From contig NZ_CANKXG010000004.1 of the NCBI RefSeq assembly GCF_947487575.1, positions 62,001 through 126,000 of the forward strand: a stretch of 64,000 nt of DNA, written 5' to 3'. The stretch is from an uncultured Algibacter sp. (GTDB taxonomy: Bacteria; Bacteroidota; Bacteroidia; Flavobacteriales; Flavobacteriaceae). Made by a program: the position numbers and the translations under genes. The first letter of the stretch is position 1, and the number at the start of each line of letters is the position of its first letter. Positions 27,830 through 36,473 of this stretch are shown piece by piece. The notes below the pieces were generated by a model. It searched no databases and was not told where the DNA came from. It saw nothing but the letters and a program-made list of their open reading frames with translations.

Positions 27830-27837
27830 TATTTTTG
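27830..27837 (+). promoter_or_regulatory. Candidate -7 box (TATTTTTG) of lpdA
   Basis: TATTTTTG fits TAnnTTTG, 66 bases before the lpdA start, leaving a leader that includes the GTGCTGAGCACAG repeat. The -33 element is not recognisable. Confidence 0.35.
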
Positions 27838-27853
27838 ATTTTAGTTTTGTTTT

Positions 27854-27879
27854 GTTGTGCTGAGCACAGTCAAAGCATC
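27854..27879. repeat. GTGCTGAGCACAGTCAAAGCA repeat, solo copy
   Basis: TGTGCTGAGCACAGTCAAAG contains the inverted pair TGTGCT/AGCACA. From memory, variants of this sequence are scattered through flavobacterial intergenic DNA. Here it lies in the lpdA leader and could form a small hairpin in the message. Confidence 0.5.
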
Positions 27880-27903
27880 TTTTTTTAATCAAAGAAATAT
27901 TAT

Positions 27904-29304
27904 ATGAATTCATACGATGTAGCCGTTATCGGTTCTGGTCCTGGAGGTTATGTTGCAGCTATTCGTTGCGCACAATTAGGCATGAAAACTGCCATTATAG
28001 AAAAATATTCCACATTAGGAGGAACCTGTTTAAATGTAGGTTGTATTCCAAGTAAGGCACTTTTAGATTCATCTCATCACTATGATGATGCGGTAAAGCA
28101 TTTTGAGGAACATGGTATTGAAGTACCAGGTGAAGTAAAAGTGAATTTAGAGAAGATGATTGCGCGTAAACAAGCCGTTGTAGACCAAACTACAGGAGGT
28201 ATTGATTTCTTAATGAAGAAGAATAAAATTGATGTTTATCAAGGTTTAGGAAGCTTTAAGGATGCCACTCATATTAATATTTCTGGCGATAAGAATGAAG
28301 AGATTGAAGCTAAAAACACCATTATTGCAACGGGTAGTAAGCCATCAAGCCTACCGTTTATAAATATTGATAAAGAGCGTATTATAACATCTACTGAAGC
28401 TTTAAAGTTAAAAGAAATTCCAAAACACATGATTGTTATTGGAGGTGGTGTAATTGGTTTAGAATTAGGTCAAGTTTACCGTCGATTAGGTGCAGAAGTT
28501 ACTGTTGTAGAATTTATGGATAGAATCATCCCAACCATGGATGCTGGTTTATCTAAAGAATTAAATAAGGTTTTCAAGAAAGCGAAATTTAAAATGCAAG
28601 TGTCTCACAAAGTAAAATCTGTTGAGCGCGTTGGCGATGAAATTATCGTAAAAGCTGATAACAAAAAAGGTGAAGAAGTTGAATTTAAAGGTGATTATTG
28701 TTTAGTATCTGTTGGCCGTCGTCCTTATACAGATGGTTTAAATGCTGAAGCTGCAGGTGTGAAGTTAGATGATAGAGGTAGAGTGGAAGTAAACGGACAT
28801 TTACAAACATCAGCATCCAATATTTATGCTATTGGGGATGTAGTTAAAGGTGCTATGTTGGCACACAAAGCTGAAGAAGAAGGTGTTTTTGTAGCTGAAA
28901 CTTTAGCAGGACAAAAACCACATATTGATTATAATTTAATTCCTGGTGTTGTTTACACATGGCCAGAAGTTGCAGCAGTTGGTAAAACTGAAGAAGAATT
29001 AAAAGAAGCTGGAGTAGATTACAAAGTGGGTTCTTTTCCTATGCGTGCTTTAGGTAGAAGTAGAGCAAGCATGGATTTAGATGGTTTTGTGAAAATCTTA
29101 GCTGATAAAACGACTGATGAAATTTTAGGGGTACACATGATTGGAGCTCGTGCTGCAGATATGATTGCTGAAGCGGTTGTAGCTATGGAATATCGAGCAT
29201 CTGCTGAAGATATATCTCGTATGTCTCATGCGCATCCAACATTTACAGAGGCTATTAAAGAAGCGGCTTTGGCGGCTACTGAGGATAGGGCATTACATAT
29301 TTAA
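27904..29304 (+). CDS. lpdA: Dihydrolipoyl dehydrogenase (E3)
   Basis: FAD-dependent subunit that reoxidises dihydrolipoamide for the pyruvate, 2-oxoglutarate and branched-chain dehydrogenase complexes and the glycine cleavage system. The FAD motif GSGPGGYVAA is at 10-19, the redox disulfide is Cys42/Cys47 in GGTCLNVGCIPSK, the NAD motif is GGGVIGLELG at about 180-189, and the C-terminal catalytic pair is in HAHPTFTEA. Length 466 is standard. Codon use is noticeably more regular than in the neighbours (GGT/GTT/AAA-rich), consistent with high expression. E1/E2 genes are not adjacent. Confidence 0.95.
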   Translation: MNSYDVAVIGSGPGGYVAAIRCAQLGMKTAIIEKYSTLGGTCLNVGCIPSKALLDSSHHYDDAVKHFEEHGIEVPGEVKVNLEKMIARKQAVVDQTTGGIDFLMKKNKIDVYQGLGSFKDATHINISGDKNEEIEAKNTIIATGSKPSSLPFINIDKERIITSTEALKLKEIPKHMIVIGGGVIGLELGQVYRRLGAEVTVVEFMDRIIPTMDAGLSKELNKVFKKAKFKMQVSHKVKSVERVGDEIIVKADNKKGEEVEFKGDYCLVSVGRRPYTDGLNAEAAGVKLDDRGRVEVNGHLQTSASNIYAIGDVVKGAMLAHKAEEEGVFVAETLAGQKPHIDYNLIPGVVYTWPEVAAVGKTEEELKEAGVDYKVGSFPMRALGRSRASMDLDGFVKILADKTTDEILGVHMIGARAADMIAEAVVAMEYRASAEDISRMSHAHPTFTEAIKEAALAATEDRALHI

Positions 29305-29327
29305 CAAATTCCTGTGAAGGCAAGAAT

Positions 29328-29380
29328 CTTATAAAATAAAAAAGGTTGACGTAATTAGTCAACCTTTTTTATTTTATAAG
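29328..29380. terminator. Strong bidirectional terminator between lpdA and the S1/P1 nuclease
   Basis: Perfect 23-bp inverted repeat: left arm 29328-29350 ending in GGTTGAC, 7-base loop GTAATTA, right arm 29358-29380 beginning GTCAACC and running into TTTTTTATTTTAT. It sits between convergent genes, 24 bases after the lpdA stop and 14 bases beyond the nuclease stop. Confidence 0.88.
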
Positions 29381-29393
29381 ATAAATATTATCT

Positions 29394-30176
29394 TTAAAAC
29401 AATTCATTCAAAACCTTAGCCAAACGAATTCCAGCAATTTGTAATTGACTTCTAACTGTTTTAAAATTGTTATAAGAATAACGATATCTTAAATTTTCCT
29501 CAGGCTTAGCTGAAGCATATACTTTTTTTGTGAGTTCATGTGTTTCATTTACCCAATCAATAACAGACCCTTTTTGAATAGCTTTTACTTGATTTTTTGT
29601 TAAAATATCTGCGTTATTAGCTAATTCTGTATAAGTCATGTTGTATTTCTCAATCATTTCGCTATCCCAAACTCTGTGTAGGTTTGAATCTTTATAATGC
29701 CATTGTACTTTAAAGTCGTTTCCACCTCTATCTTTCTCTAAACCAATATGCATTGGTTGGTGTAAATCGCCAATAAGATGAACTAATAACTTCAAGTAAA
29801 ATGCTTTGTCATTATCAGAAGATTTATCATCAGTAATAATTTTTTTGCAATACGCTATTCCGGTTACTAAATCACCTTTCGGGTTTTTCTTTGAGTTCTC
29901 GTAGTTTTCATCAAGTGGCATATTAATGTAATGCCAAGTGTAAAATTCATTATAACGTTTATCTGCTTTTATCTCGTCTGCAAATGTTGAAACAAAAGCA
30001 AGTGATTTTCTTTTTAATAAGCGCTTAACTTCACGTTTAGCTTTTCCACATAAATAATCATCAGCTATTTTTCCAACAACGCGATGGCCAGTTGCTCCCC
30101 AAAAATTGTCTACGGCATGACTCTTTGATGGTAAAATAAAAATGATAGCGATAAAGCAGGTACAAAGGAATTTCAT
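29394..30176 (-). CDS. Secreted S1/P1-type zinc nuclease
   Basis: Exported trinuclear-zinc nuclease that degrades single-stranded DNA and RNA to 5' nucleotides. A signal peptide (1-21, FIAIIFILPSKSHA) is followed shortly by WGATGHRVVGKIA, whose Trp and His are the N-terminal zinc ligands of the family. Further ligands are in the segment WHYINMPLD, HLIGDLHQPMHIG and GGNDFKVQWH...NLHRVWDSEMI. The 260-residue length is normal. Since a nucleoside and purine scavenging gene (adenine deaminase) is also in the window, a nutritional role is reasonable. Confidence 0.9.
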   Translation of the reverse strand: MKFLCTCFIAIIFILPSKSHAVDNFWGATGHRVVGKIADDYLCGKAKREVKRLLKRKSLAFVSTFADEIKADKRYNEFYTWHYINMPLDENYENSKKNPKGDLVTGIAYCKKIITDDKSSDNDKAFYLKLLVHLIGDLHQPMHIGLEKDRGGNDFKVQWHYKDSNLHRVWDSEMIEKYNMTYTELANNADILTKNQVKAIQKGSVIDWVNETHELTKKVYASAKPEENLRYRYSYNNFKTVRSQLQIAGIRLAKVLNELF

Positions 30177-30259
30177 AAGCTTAATTTTTTAGCTAATTTA
30201 TAAATATCAAGTATAAGAATCATGTTTAAAAATAGAGTTAACAAAAGTTTAATGAATCT

Positions 30260-31969
30260 CTAGATTTCATAATCAGCATATGCCCAACTTTCAGCAATGT
30301 GGTTATTCATTCTTGTTATGTTATCGTTATCGTTTAAAGCTTTATAAGCTTGTTTTAAACCATGATGCGCCCATCCATTATTGGGGAAGTTTTTTAAATC
30401 TTCTTCATATAATTCAATAGCGACTCTATTTTGTCCATTCTTCATAAGCACAGGGCCTAAATGATGACGAATAGAGAAAAACCAATCTGGTGGTTCGTTA
30501 TAATTAAGTGCATCTTCAATAGCTATGGCTTCTCTCAAGATTACAATGCTAGCTTTGTAATCTTTCTCATGAGCCAGAATTTCAGCTTTTAAAACTTTTA
30601 CAGCTATTTGAACCAAAACATGAACGTCATTAATATCCCAAATAGTCACTTCTTTTAAGCTTTCGTCTTTTGCTAATATTTCAAGTGCAGAAAGTTCAGC
30701 CTTTGCTTTATTGATATTTCCTTTTCCTAAATGCGCTAGGCCTTCAGCATAATGTCTTATGGCTTTAGGGTATTTTAAATTATGGGTTTCTAATTTCATA
30801 TCAATAATTTCATCCCACATTTTAAACTTTGCAGCCACATAATAAGGTATGGTATAATAGTGCTGTAGTGTGCCCCAACCCGGTTCTTTCATGATTTCTG
30901 GGTATACATATTCAGATACTTTATTGGCACCAATCATAGCCCAATGACTATTTCCTTCAAGAGTTGCTGTGGCAGCCATAAAATGATAATTATGTGGATA
31001 ATATCCTAATGGATAAGCGCCTTGAGCATGACAATTACTAACATAAGTACTATCAGCTTTTACGGCTGCAATATTTGATAACGTGCCTTTGTGATACTCG
31101 CCCGTTCTAATATAAGTGTGAGAAGGCATGTGTAATAAATGTCCAGAACCAGAAACCAAGCCTTGATCAAATAGTTTTGCTGATGCATCTGAACGTTCGG
31201 GAGTGTTAGACATTTCAACAGCATGAATATAAAAATGATGCGCTCCTGGGTGTTTGGGATTCTTTTTAATTAATGTCTCTAAGGTGGATATAATTTCCGG
31301 AGTCCAAGGTTTGGCTTGTCCCTTTTTATCATATAAATCCCAAGGATGCAAATTCATCATAGATTCCACATAAAGCGCAGAAATTTCAGTATCATCGGGG
31401 TATGCATTGTATAATTTCTTTAAAGCTTTAGAATAATCGATGTCTAATTGAATTCGGTCTTCAGGTGGTTCGGGAGCATATCGCTTTGCTAAAGCTTCAA
31501 TAAATTGTTTTTCTTTTTTTGTAGCATTATTAGATAATGATTTTGCCTTTTGAATCGCAGTATAAGCACGTTCGTAATTATCTGGTTCCATACCAGCATT
31601 ATAATTTGGTCCTAAAACATAGGAAAACCCAAAATAAGCCATAGCACAAGTAGGGTCTAATTTTGTGGCGTAATGAAAAGATCGTGCAGCTTCGGCATGA
31701 TTAAAAGCATAAGCTAAAGCCATACCTTGATTAAAATACTGTTGTACTAAATCATTTTGAGTGGTTATTGGGTAATCAATGACATCATAACCATCTAAAA
31801 GTGGTGCAATATTGTCTTCTTTATACCATTGTGCATCTGTAATAGGAGGTACACAAGCGTACTTGGAAGTAGATGTTTTGTTTACAATAAGTTCTTTGGG
31901 TTGTTTATTTGTTTTTTTACAAGAAAAAAATAGATTAAAGGCGATTAAGGTTAGAATTATTTTTTTCAT
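30260..31969 (-). CDS. TPR-rich lipoprotein
   Basis: A 569-residue lipoprotein (LIAFNLFFSCKKT, Cys17) built largely of helical hairpins. Recognisable tetratricopeptide-like units include FNQGMALAYAFNHAEAARSF and ATKLDPTCAMAYFGFSYVLG near residues 80-120 and NGQNRVAIELYEEDLKNFPNNGWAHHGLKQAYKAL near the C-terminus. Segments such as HPGAHHFYIHAVEMS and HLLHMPSHTYIRTGEYHKG are rich in His and well suited to metal binding, as in a family of bacterial TPR proteins of unknown role. No operon partner is close. Confidence 0.75.
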   Translation of the reverse strand: MKKIILTLIAFNLFFSCKKTNKQPKELIVNKTSTSKYACVPPITDAQWYKEDNIAPLLDGYDVIDYPITTQNDLVQQYFNQGMALAYAFNHAEAARSFHYATKLDPTCAMAYFGFSYVLGPNYNAGMEPDNYERAYTAIQKAKSLSNNATKKEKQFIEALAKRYAPEPPEDRIQLDIDYSKALKKLYNAYPDDTEISALYVESMMNLHPWDLYDKKGQAKPWTPEIISTLETLIKKNPKHPGAHHFYIHAVEMSNTPERSDASAKLFDQGLVSGSGHLLHMPSHTYIRTGEYHKGTLSNIAAVKADSTYVSNCHAQGAYPLGYYPHNYHFMAATATLEGNSHWAMIGANKVSEYVYPEIMKEPGWGTLQHYYTIPYYVAAKFKMWDEIIDMKLETHNLKYPKAIRHYAEGLAHLGKGNINKAKAELSALEILAKDESLKEVTIWDINDVHVLVQIAVKVLKAEILAHEKDYKASIVILREAIAIEDALNYNEPPDWFFSIRHHLGPVLMKNGQNRVAIELYEEDLKNFPNNGWAHHGLKQAYKALNDNDNITRMNNHIAESWAYADYEI

Positions 31970-32244
31970 GTTCTTATAAATATTTGGTTGTAAGTTTTTT
32001 ATTAAATTTAAAATTACTAATTTTTAAGATTTTATTGTAACTTAAACATATTTTATATTATATCAACTATATTTTATTATGCAATATATTTCAATAAAAA
32101 CCCTTTTGCGTAATAAATGAGTAAGTATAAATAACACCTTTTTTAGTCTAATACATATATTTTTTGTTTTTTTTGCAAATTAAGTGACCCATCAAAAAAG
32201 GTCGTGTCTTAAACATTATAACAACTAAATAGCGAAAGCTAAAT

Positions 32245-32832
32245 TTGAAGACCCTCAACAACATTAATAAGTTATCTGATGAAGATCTGGTGAAAGCCAT
32301 TGTGACTACTAATGACACATTGCTTTTTGAGGTTCTGTACGATAGATATGCAGGATTGGTATATAACAAATGCTATGGTTTTGCTAAAGATGGGGACGAA
32401 GCTAAAGATTTAACACAAGATGTTTTTTTAAAACTCTTTGTTAAATTGGCTAGTTTTAAAGGAAAATCGAAATTTTCAACATGGTTGTATGCGTTTACTT
32501 ATAATCATTGTGTAAATTATGTAACCAGAAATACAGCCAAGAAATTTGAAAAGCAATCGGTTGATTATAAAGATATAGAAAACCTTTCTGATGATTATGA
32601 AGAAGACGATAATAGTTTTCTGGATATGAAAGTTGATAAATTAAAAGTAGCATTAGAACTTATTTCTCCTGAGGAGAAAATGGTTTTATTATTAAAATAT
32701 CAAGATTTCCTTACTATAAAGGAGATTGGAAGTGCTTTAGATATTGGAGAAAGCGCAGTTAAAATGCGAATTAAACGCGCTAAAGACAAATTAATAACCG
32801 TTTATAACGAAAACTCAAATTATAATGGATAA
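32245..32832 (+). CDS. ECF-type RNA polymerase sigma factor
   Basis: Second ECF sigma factor of the window, 195 residues. Region 2 includes DEAKDLTQDVFLKLFVKLASFKGKSKFSTWLYAFTYNHC, with the usual Thr-Trp-Leu core, and region 4 ends in KEIGSALDIGESAVKMRIKRAKDKL. An acidic linker (SDDYEEDDNSFLD) joins them. The start is a TTG at 32245; the nearest ATG would remove region 2. An unannotated 59-residue gene begins 8 bases before its stop, and a mechanosensitive channel gene follows, so the sigma factor probably answers to envelope or osmotic stress. Confidence 0.88.
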   Translation: MKTLNNINKLSDEDLVKAIVTTNDTLLFEVLYDRYAGLVYNKCYGFAKDGDEAKDLTQDVFLKLFVKLASFKGKSKFSTWLYAFTYNHCVNYVTRNTAKKFEKQSVDYKDIENLSDDYEEDDNSFLDMKVDKLKVALELISPEEKMVLLLKYQDFLTIKEIGSALDIGESAVKMRIKRAKDKLITVYNENSNYNG

Positions 32833-33004
32833 TCCATTTAAACATATAAACCAACCGCTTAAGGAGGTTCCACAGGAACTTAAGTCGAAGGTTATGAGTG
32901 ATATTGCCATGGCAAAACTCATAATGGAGTTGGCTGCCCTGTTTTCATATAATATTGGTGATGTTATAGAAACCGTTATGAGAAGTAGAAAAACCAACAA
33001 ATAA
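32825..33004 (+). CDS. 59-residue protein overlapping the ECF sigma gene
   Basis: Small gene found by reading through the sigma stop: ATG at 32825, TAA at 33002-33004. It overlaps the sigma gene by 8 bases in another frame, the usual sign of translational coupling. The product begins MDNPFKHINQPLKEVPQELK and then has one amphipathic, fairly hydrophobic helix (about 25-50, including KLIMELAALF), ending in basic residues. It is too polar for a clear membrane span. It could be an anti-sigma or a small modulator; I infer this from position only. The channel gene starts 33 bases later. Confidence 0.65.
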   Translation: MDNPFKHINQPLKEVPQELKSKVMSDIAMAKLIMELAALFSYNIGDVIETVMRSRKTNK

Positions 33005-33037
33005 AATATAAATTACCCTAACTTAAATAGATTAACA

Positions 33038-33865
33038 ATGGAAAAAGCAACACAATGGAAAAATATAGCCATGGAATCTTTAACAACCATGTGGCTGGAA
33101 ATTTCTGCAATATTCCCAAACATTATTGGAACTATAATTGTGCTAGTACTGGGATGGCTTTTAACAAAACTAATTGTAAAGATTATTAAAAAGGCGTTAA
33201 AACTAGCAAAAGCAAACAAGTTAGACGATGCAATAAATGAAATAGAAATTGTTGAAGGCAAACAACTAAACTTTGATACAATAAAGGTAGTATCAAATTT
33301 TGTAAAATGGGTCATGTATATCATGCTATTAATCATGGCATCAGATATTATGAATCTAACTATGATTTCTGAGCAAATTAGTAACCTTTTAGGCTATTTA
33401 CCACAATTATTTGCTGCACTAGTTATATTTACAGTAGGATTAATTTTAGCAAACCTCATTAAAAAAGGACTGAAATCATTTTTTGAATCCATGGATTTAT
33501 CAGGAGCCAAAATAATAAGTCAAGTTGTGTTTTTTATCATATTGATTTTTGTTTCTATTACCGCGTTAAACCAAGCAGGAATTGATACTGAAATTATTAC
33601 AAGTAATTTAACAATGATTTTAGCAGCGTTCTTATTAGCCTTTGCATTAGCACTAGGTTTTGGAGCACAAAAAGTAGTAGGCGATTTATTAAAAACATTT
33701 TACACAAGAAAAACATACGAAATAGGTCAGAAAATAGAATTTAATGGTATTAAAGCTGAAGTTGAATCTATTGATGGCATAACAGTAACATTAAAAACAA
33801 AAGAAGGAAAATTAATAGTGCCTATTAAAGATATTGTAGAGAGTCAAGTAAGAATACAGGATTAA
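33038..33865 (+). CDS. Small mechanosensitive-type ion channel (MscS/CmpX-like)
   Basis: A 275-residue membrane protein of the small-conductance mechanosensitive family with conserved TM-helix repeats (pattern as in CmpX). Hydrophobic segments lie at about 20-42, 92-110, 117-142, 163-182 and 190-215. The last contains an Ala/Gly/Leu-rich pore-like helix followed by GFGAQKVVGDLLKTFY and a short beta domain (GQKIEFNGIKAEVESIDGITVTLKTKEG) that matches the MscS middle domain. The large C-terminal domain is absent. It is the third gene of the ECF sigma unit and ends at a clear terminator. Confidence 0.87.
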   Translation: MEKATQWKNIAMESLTTMWLEISAIFPNIIGTIIVLVLGWLLTKLIVKIIKKALKLAKANKLDDAINEIEIVEGKQLNFDTIKVVSNFVKWVMYIMLLIMASDIMNLTMISEQISNLLGYLPQLFAALVIFTVGLILANLIKKGLKSFFESMDLSGAKIISQVVFFIILIFVSITALNQAGIDTEIITSNLTMILAAFLLAFALALGFGAQKVVGDLLKTFYTRKTYEIGQKIEFNGIKAEVESIDGITVTLKTKEGKLIVPIKDIVESQVRIQD

Positions 33866-33931
33866 CTTTAAGTTAGGGTTAAAATTTGGTTGGTTACTTT
33901 TCTGTAAACCGAAAAACTCTCTACATGTTAT

Positions 33932-33968
33932 AATCCCTTTTCATGAATTTGGAAAGGGATTTTTTTTA
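33932..33968 (+). terminator. Terminator after the mechanosensitive channel gene
   Basis: AATCCCTTT and AAAGGGATT form a 9-bp stem around a 12-base loop, followed by eight T. It lies 67 bases beyond the stop at 33865. Confidence 0.85.
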
Positions 33969-34016
33969 TTATTAAAATCTAAAGTGATAATTTAGAGAAC
34001 AATAAATATTCACTAC

Positions 34017-34718
34017 ATGAAAATTCCTTTTACTCTTTTTGTATGTTTTACTTTAAGTATAAAACTATGTGCCCAAGCCACCATTCCAGAGGATTATAAA
34101 CTAGTTTACAGTCAAGATTTTGAATCTACAGAGGCGATACATGATTTTGAAATGACGGACAGTAAAGTCTGGCGCATTTCAAAAGGAAGCAACGGCAACT
34201 GTTTAGAGCTTGTTGGGAAAAGCAATTACAAACCAGAAGTAAGGTCGCCATATAATATAGCTTTGATAAAAAATGTGCTTCTTGGTGATTTTATTTATGA
34301 AATAAGACTAAACCAAAACGGAAGAGAGTATGGGCACCGCGATTTATGTTTAATGTTTGGCATTACTAACGCATCTAATTTTTATTACACACATATCGCT
34401 TCAAAAGCAGATGCACACGCAAATTCTATTTTTATAGTTAATGATAATCCTCGAAAAAGTATAGCTTCGGAAAGAACTAAGGGGACTAGTTGGGGCGCGG
34501 TGGACGATTGGCATACCGCTAGAGCGGTTAGAAAAGTTAAAGAAGGGGGTATTGAAATTTATTTTGATGACATGACAAAACCTATCATGAAAGCAACAGA
34601 TGCGCATTTTAAATCTGGATATTTAGGTTTTGGTTCGTTTGATGATACGGGTAAATTTGATGATATTAAAGTTTGGGCACCAACCATTCTAAAACCAAAA
34701 AAAGGAATCTTCAACTAA
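34017..34718 (+). CDS. Exported LamG/DUF1080-like beta-sandwich protein
   Basis: A 233-residue exported protein with a signal peptide (1-20, FTLSIKLCAQ) and one concanavalin-like jelly-roll domain. Segments typical of that fold are YSQDFESTEAIHDFEMTD, FIYEIRLNQ, LCLMFGITNASNFYYTHIAS and SGYLGFGSFDDTGKFDDIKVW. Similar domains occur in secreted sugar-binding or sugar-hydrolysing proteins of Bacteroidota, including the DUF1080 group. No catalytic residues can be named and no T9SS tail is present. It is monocistronic and bounded by terminators on both sides. Confidence 0.68.
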   Translation: MKIPFTLFVCFTLSIKLCAQATIPEDYKLVYSQDFESTEAIHDFEMTDSKVWRISKGSNGNCLELVGKSNYKPEVRSPYNIALIKNVLLGDFIYEIRLNQNGREYGHRDLCLMFGITNASNFYYTHIASKADAHANSIFIVNDNPRKSIASERTKGTSWGAVDDWHTARAVRKVKEGGIEIYFDDMTKPIMKATDAHFKSGYLGFGSFDDTGKFDDIKVWAPTILKPKKGIFN

Positions 34719-34858
34719 AATTTTTCTAGTACTTCTAAAACGCCTTTTTTATAACTTCTGCTTATTGTAAGTGCGGTATTATTAATTCTTATTTTAAAAG
34801 CATTACAGAAAAGCTAGTAGGGTAAAGGTTCTTCATCAATCAAGAACCCCAACAACTT

Positions 34859-34900
34859 AAAAAATCTCTTTTTCATGTATTTGAAAAGGGGATTTTTTTT
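34859..34900 (+). terminator. Terminator downstream of the LamG-like gene
   Basis: AAAATCTCTTTTTCA pairs with TGAAAAGGGGATTTT (a few G-T pairs), followed by eight T. It is 140 bases after the stop at 34718, so the message may have a long 3' end or an extra small RNA. Confidence 0.65.
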
Positions 34901-34919
34901 GTTTGAGTTTTGTATTTGT

Positions 34920-34945
34920 GGATTCCTGCCTTCGCAGGAATGACA
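34920..34945 (-). repeat. REP-like palindrome, copy 1 (minus orientation)
   Basis: GGATTCCTGCCTTCGCAGGA then ATGACA. The stem ATTCCTGC/GCAGGAAT closes on a short loop. It forms an inverted pair with the copy at 35040. Confidence 0.8.
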
Positions 34946-35039
34946 GAACACATTATATTAATTCTAGAAACATTGAAGAATTTTTTAATTAAATAACGGT
35001 TTACAGATTATTAACTTTAAAATACGTAATATTCCTTTT

Positions 35040-35065
35040 TGTCATTCCTGCGCAGGCAGGAATCC
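35040..35065 (+). repeat. REP-like palindrome, copy 2 (plus orientation)
   Basis: TGTCATTCCTGCGCAGGCAG then GAATCC, the reverse complement of the other class. It lies 119 bases before the orphan gene start at 35184. Confidence 0.85.
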
Positions 35066-35183
35066 ATATTTAATTTGTTTACAAGTGTTTATAAGTTTGT
35101 TGTAGATTTTGTAAGTAAAGTTTTAACTTAGCTTTTAACTTTGAATTATTTAAATAATTTAAAGTATCCTTGATTTGACAATT

Positions 35184-36311
35184 ATGAATACAACGGAAGA
35201 TCCAGATTTTTATACTAACAATTCAATTCCAGAAGAAGAAAGAAGAGATGCTGCATTTCAAACAGTAAATGCAATTAGAGAATCTGTAACTTTAGCAAGG
35301 AATTCTACGCTTTCAATTACCTATGAGTTCGCTTTTGGAATTATTAATGATTTAAATCCAAAACTGTATAAATCAATTGTAACACTATTAACTAGTAAAA
35401 ATGAAAATGAATTAGTGAGATATTATAGAGATGAGGCAGAAGCAGAATCTACAATTGATCATAAAGTTGAACCTGTTGATTTAATTGAAAAAGAATTAAG
35501 CAGAGTTGAAGAGCTACTTTCAAAAAAAAATGGAAAATTTACATATTTAAATAAAAAGAAGTTTAACCTTTTTGCAGCAAAAGAATATTTTACACCAAGA
35601 AATCAAAGTGAACATAAGACCTTGAATCATGACTTTTACCTTCGTTCTCGATATGAGTATTTTGGAGAACCTCTTTATGAGAATGATAGTTATAAAGATT
35701 TTAAAATAAACAAAGACAAGGTTTTGAGATTGAGACTTTTGCATCCTGATCGGGAAGAAACTATTTTAGGTGTAGATTTGATTTATGAACATTTTGATAT
35801 GAGAACAAATAAAGTTCGTTTTGCTCATATGCAATATAAGGCTTGGAATAATAAAACTTTATATATTTCTCAGGCAAAAAACTTGAATCCGCAACTTTAT
35901 AAAATGAAAAATAATTTGTGTTCGAGTGGGTTATGTAATGGACCAGAGACAAAAAATAGAGATTATAGATTTCCATATTGTTCAGGGTTTTTAAGGCCAA
36001 CTTCAAAGCTACAAAGAGCTGATAGCAAATTAATTAGTACTGGTTTACATTTGCCGATTTGTGAAGCTATGAAAATAATTAAAGAGAAAGGAATGATTAG
36101 TAAAGAGGACTGTTCTGAAAGGAGTATTAAAGGACACATTTTTGAAGAATTATTCAATACTAACTTAGCTGGTTCGAGATGGATTGAAATTGAAGATTTG
36201 GATAAGTTTTACGAATCTAATAATATTTTATCTTATACAGATAAAATTAGAATTCATGCTCAAGAAATCGATACTGAATCTGATTTTGAAAAGAATAAGA
36301 ACAGAGAATAA
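35184..36311 (+). CDS. Orphan protein with possible PD-(D/E)XK-type nuclease signature
   Basis: A 375-residue soluble protein that I do not recognise as a whole. I start at the ATG at 35184; a TTG at 35175 would add three residues. The N-terminal 110 residues are helical and acidic. Near the middle is ILGVDLIYEHF, then about 19 residues on FAHMQYKAW, so a beta-strand Asp (Asp198) is followed by Gln217-x-Lys219. That D...QxK layout resembles the core of PD-(D/E)XK nucleases of the Mrr/DUF4365 kind, a weak but specific hint. Cysteines C246, C251 and C266 (LCSSGLCNG, PYCSGF) could bind metal. The gene is AT-rich, alone, and bracketed by palindromic repeats, as expected for an acquired gene. Confidence 0.7.
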   Translation: MNTTEDPDFYTNNSIPEEERRDAAFQTVNAIRESVTLARNSTLSITYEFAFGIINDLNPKLYKSIVTLLTSKNENELVRYYRDEAEAESTIDHKVEPVDLIEKELSRVEELLSKKNGKFTYLNKKKFNLFAAKEYFTPRNQSEHKTLNHDFYLRSRYEYFGEPLYENDSYKDFKINKDKVLRLRLLHPDREETILGVDLIYEHFDMRTNKVRFAHMQYKAWNNKTLYISQAKNLNPQLYKMKNNLCSSGLCNGPETKNRDYRFPYCSGFLRPTSKLQRADSKLISTGLHLPICEAMKIIKEKGMISKEDCSERSIKGHIFEELFNTNLAGSRWIEIEDLDKFYESNNILSYTDKIRIHAQEIDTESDFEKNKNRE

Positions 36312-36320
36312 TGTAAAATA

Positions 36321-36345
36321 GATTGCTGCCTGCGCAGGAATGACA
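36321..36345 (-). repeat. REP-like palindrome, copy 3 (minus orientation)
   Basis: GATTGCTGCCTGCGCAGGAA then TGACA, starting ten bases after the orphan gene stop. It lost part of the left arm (GCTGCC for TTCCTGCC). It pairs with the inverted copy at 36439, 93 bases away. Confidence 0.75.
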
Positions 36346-36438
36346 GCAGTGTTTTTTAGTTATCGTATTGGTTTTTTAAGTGAAAAGTAAATTAAAATTT
36401 ACATTATAATTATACTTAAAAGCCAAATTACATTTATT

Positions 36439-36464
36439 TGTCATTCCTGCGCAGGCAGGAATCC
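36439..36464 (+). repeat. REP-like palindrome, copy 4 (plus orientation)
   Basis: TGTCATTCCTGCGCAGGCAG then GAATCC, identical to copy 2. It lies just beyond the 3' end of the small GIY-YIG gene. Confidence 0.85.
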
Positions 36465-36473
36465 AGAATAAAA

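Larger units (their letters stand above)
34719..35174. other. 456-base gap with terminator and two palindromic repeats
   Basis: Contains a small hairpin GGTTCTT/AAGAACC (34827-34848), the terminator at 34859-34900, and two oppositely oriented copies of the GGATTCCTGCC palindrome (34920-34945, 35040-35065) with 94 bases of AT-rich sequence between them. No open frame is convincing. Confidence 0.75.
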
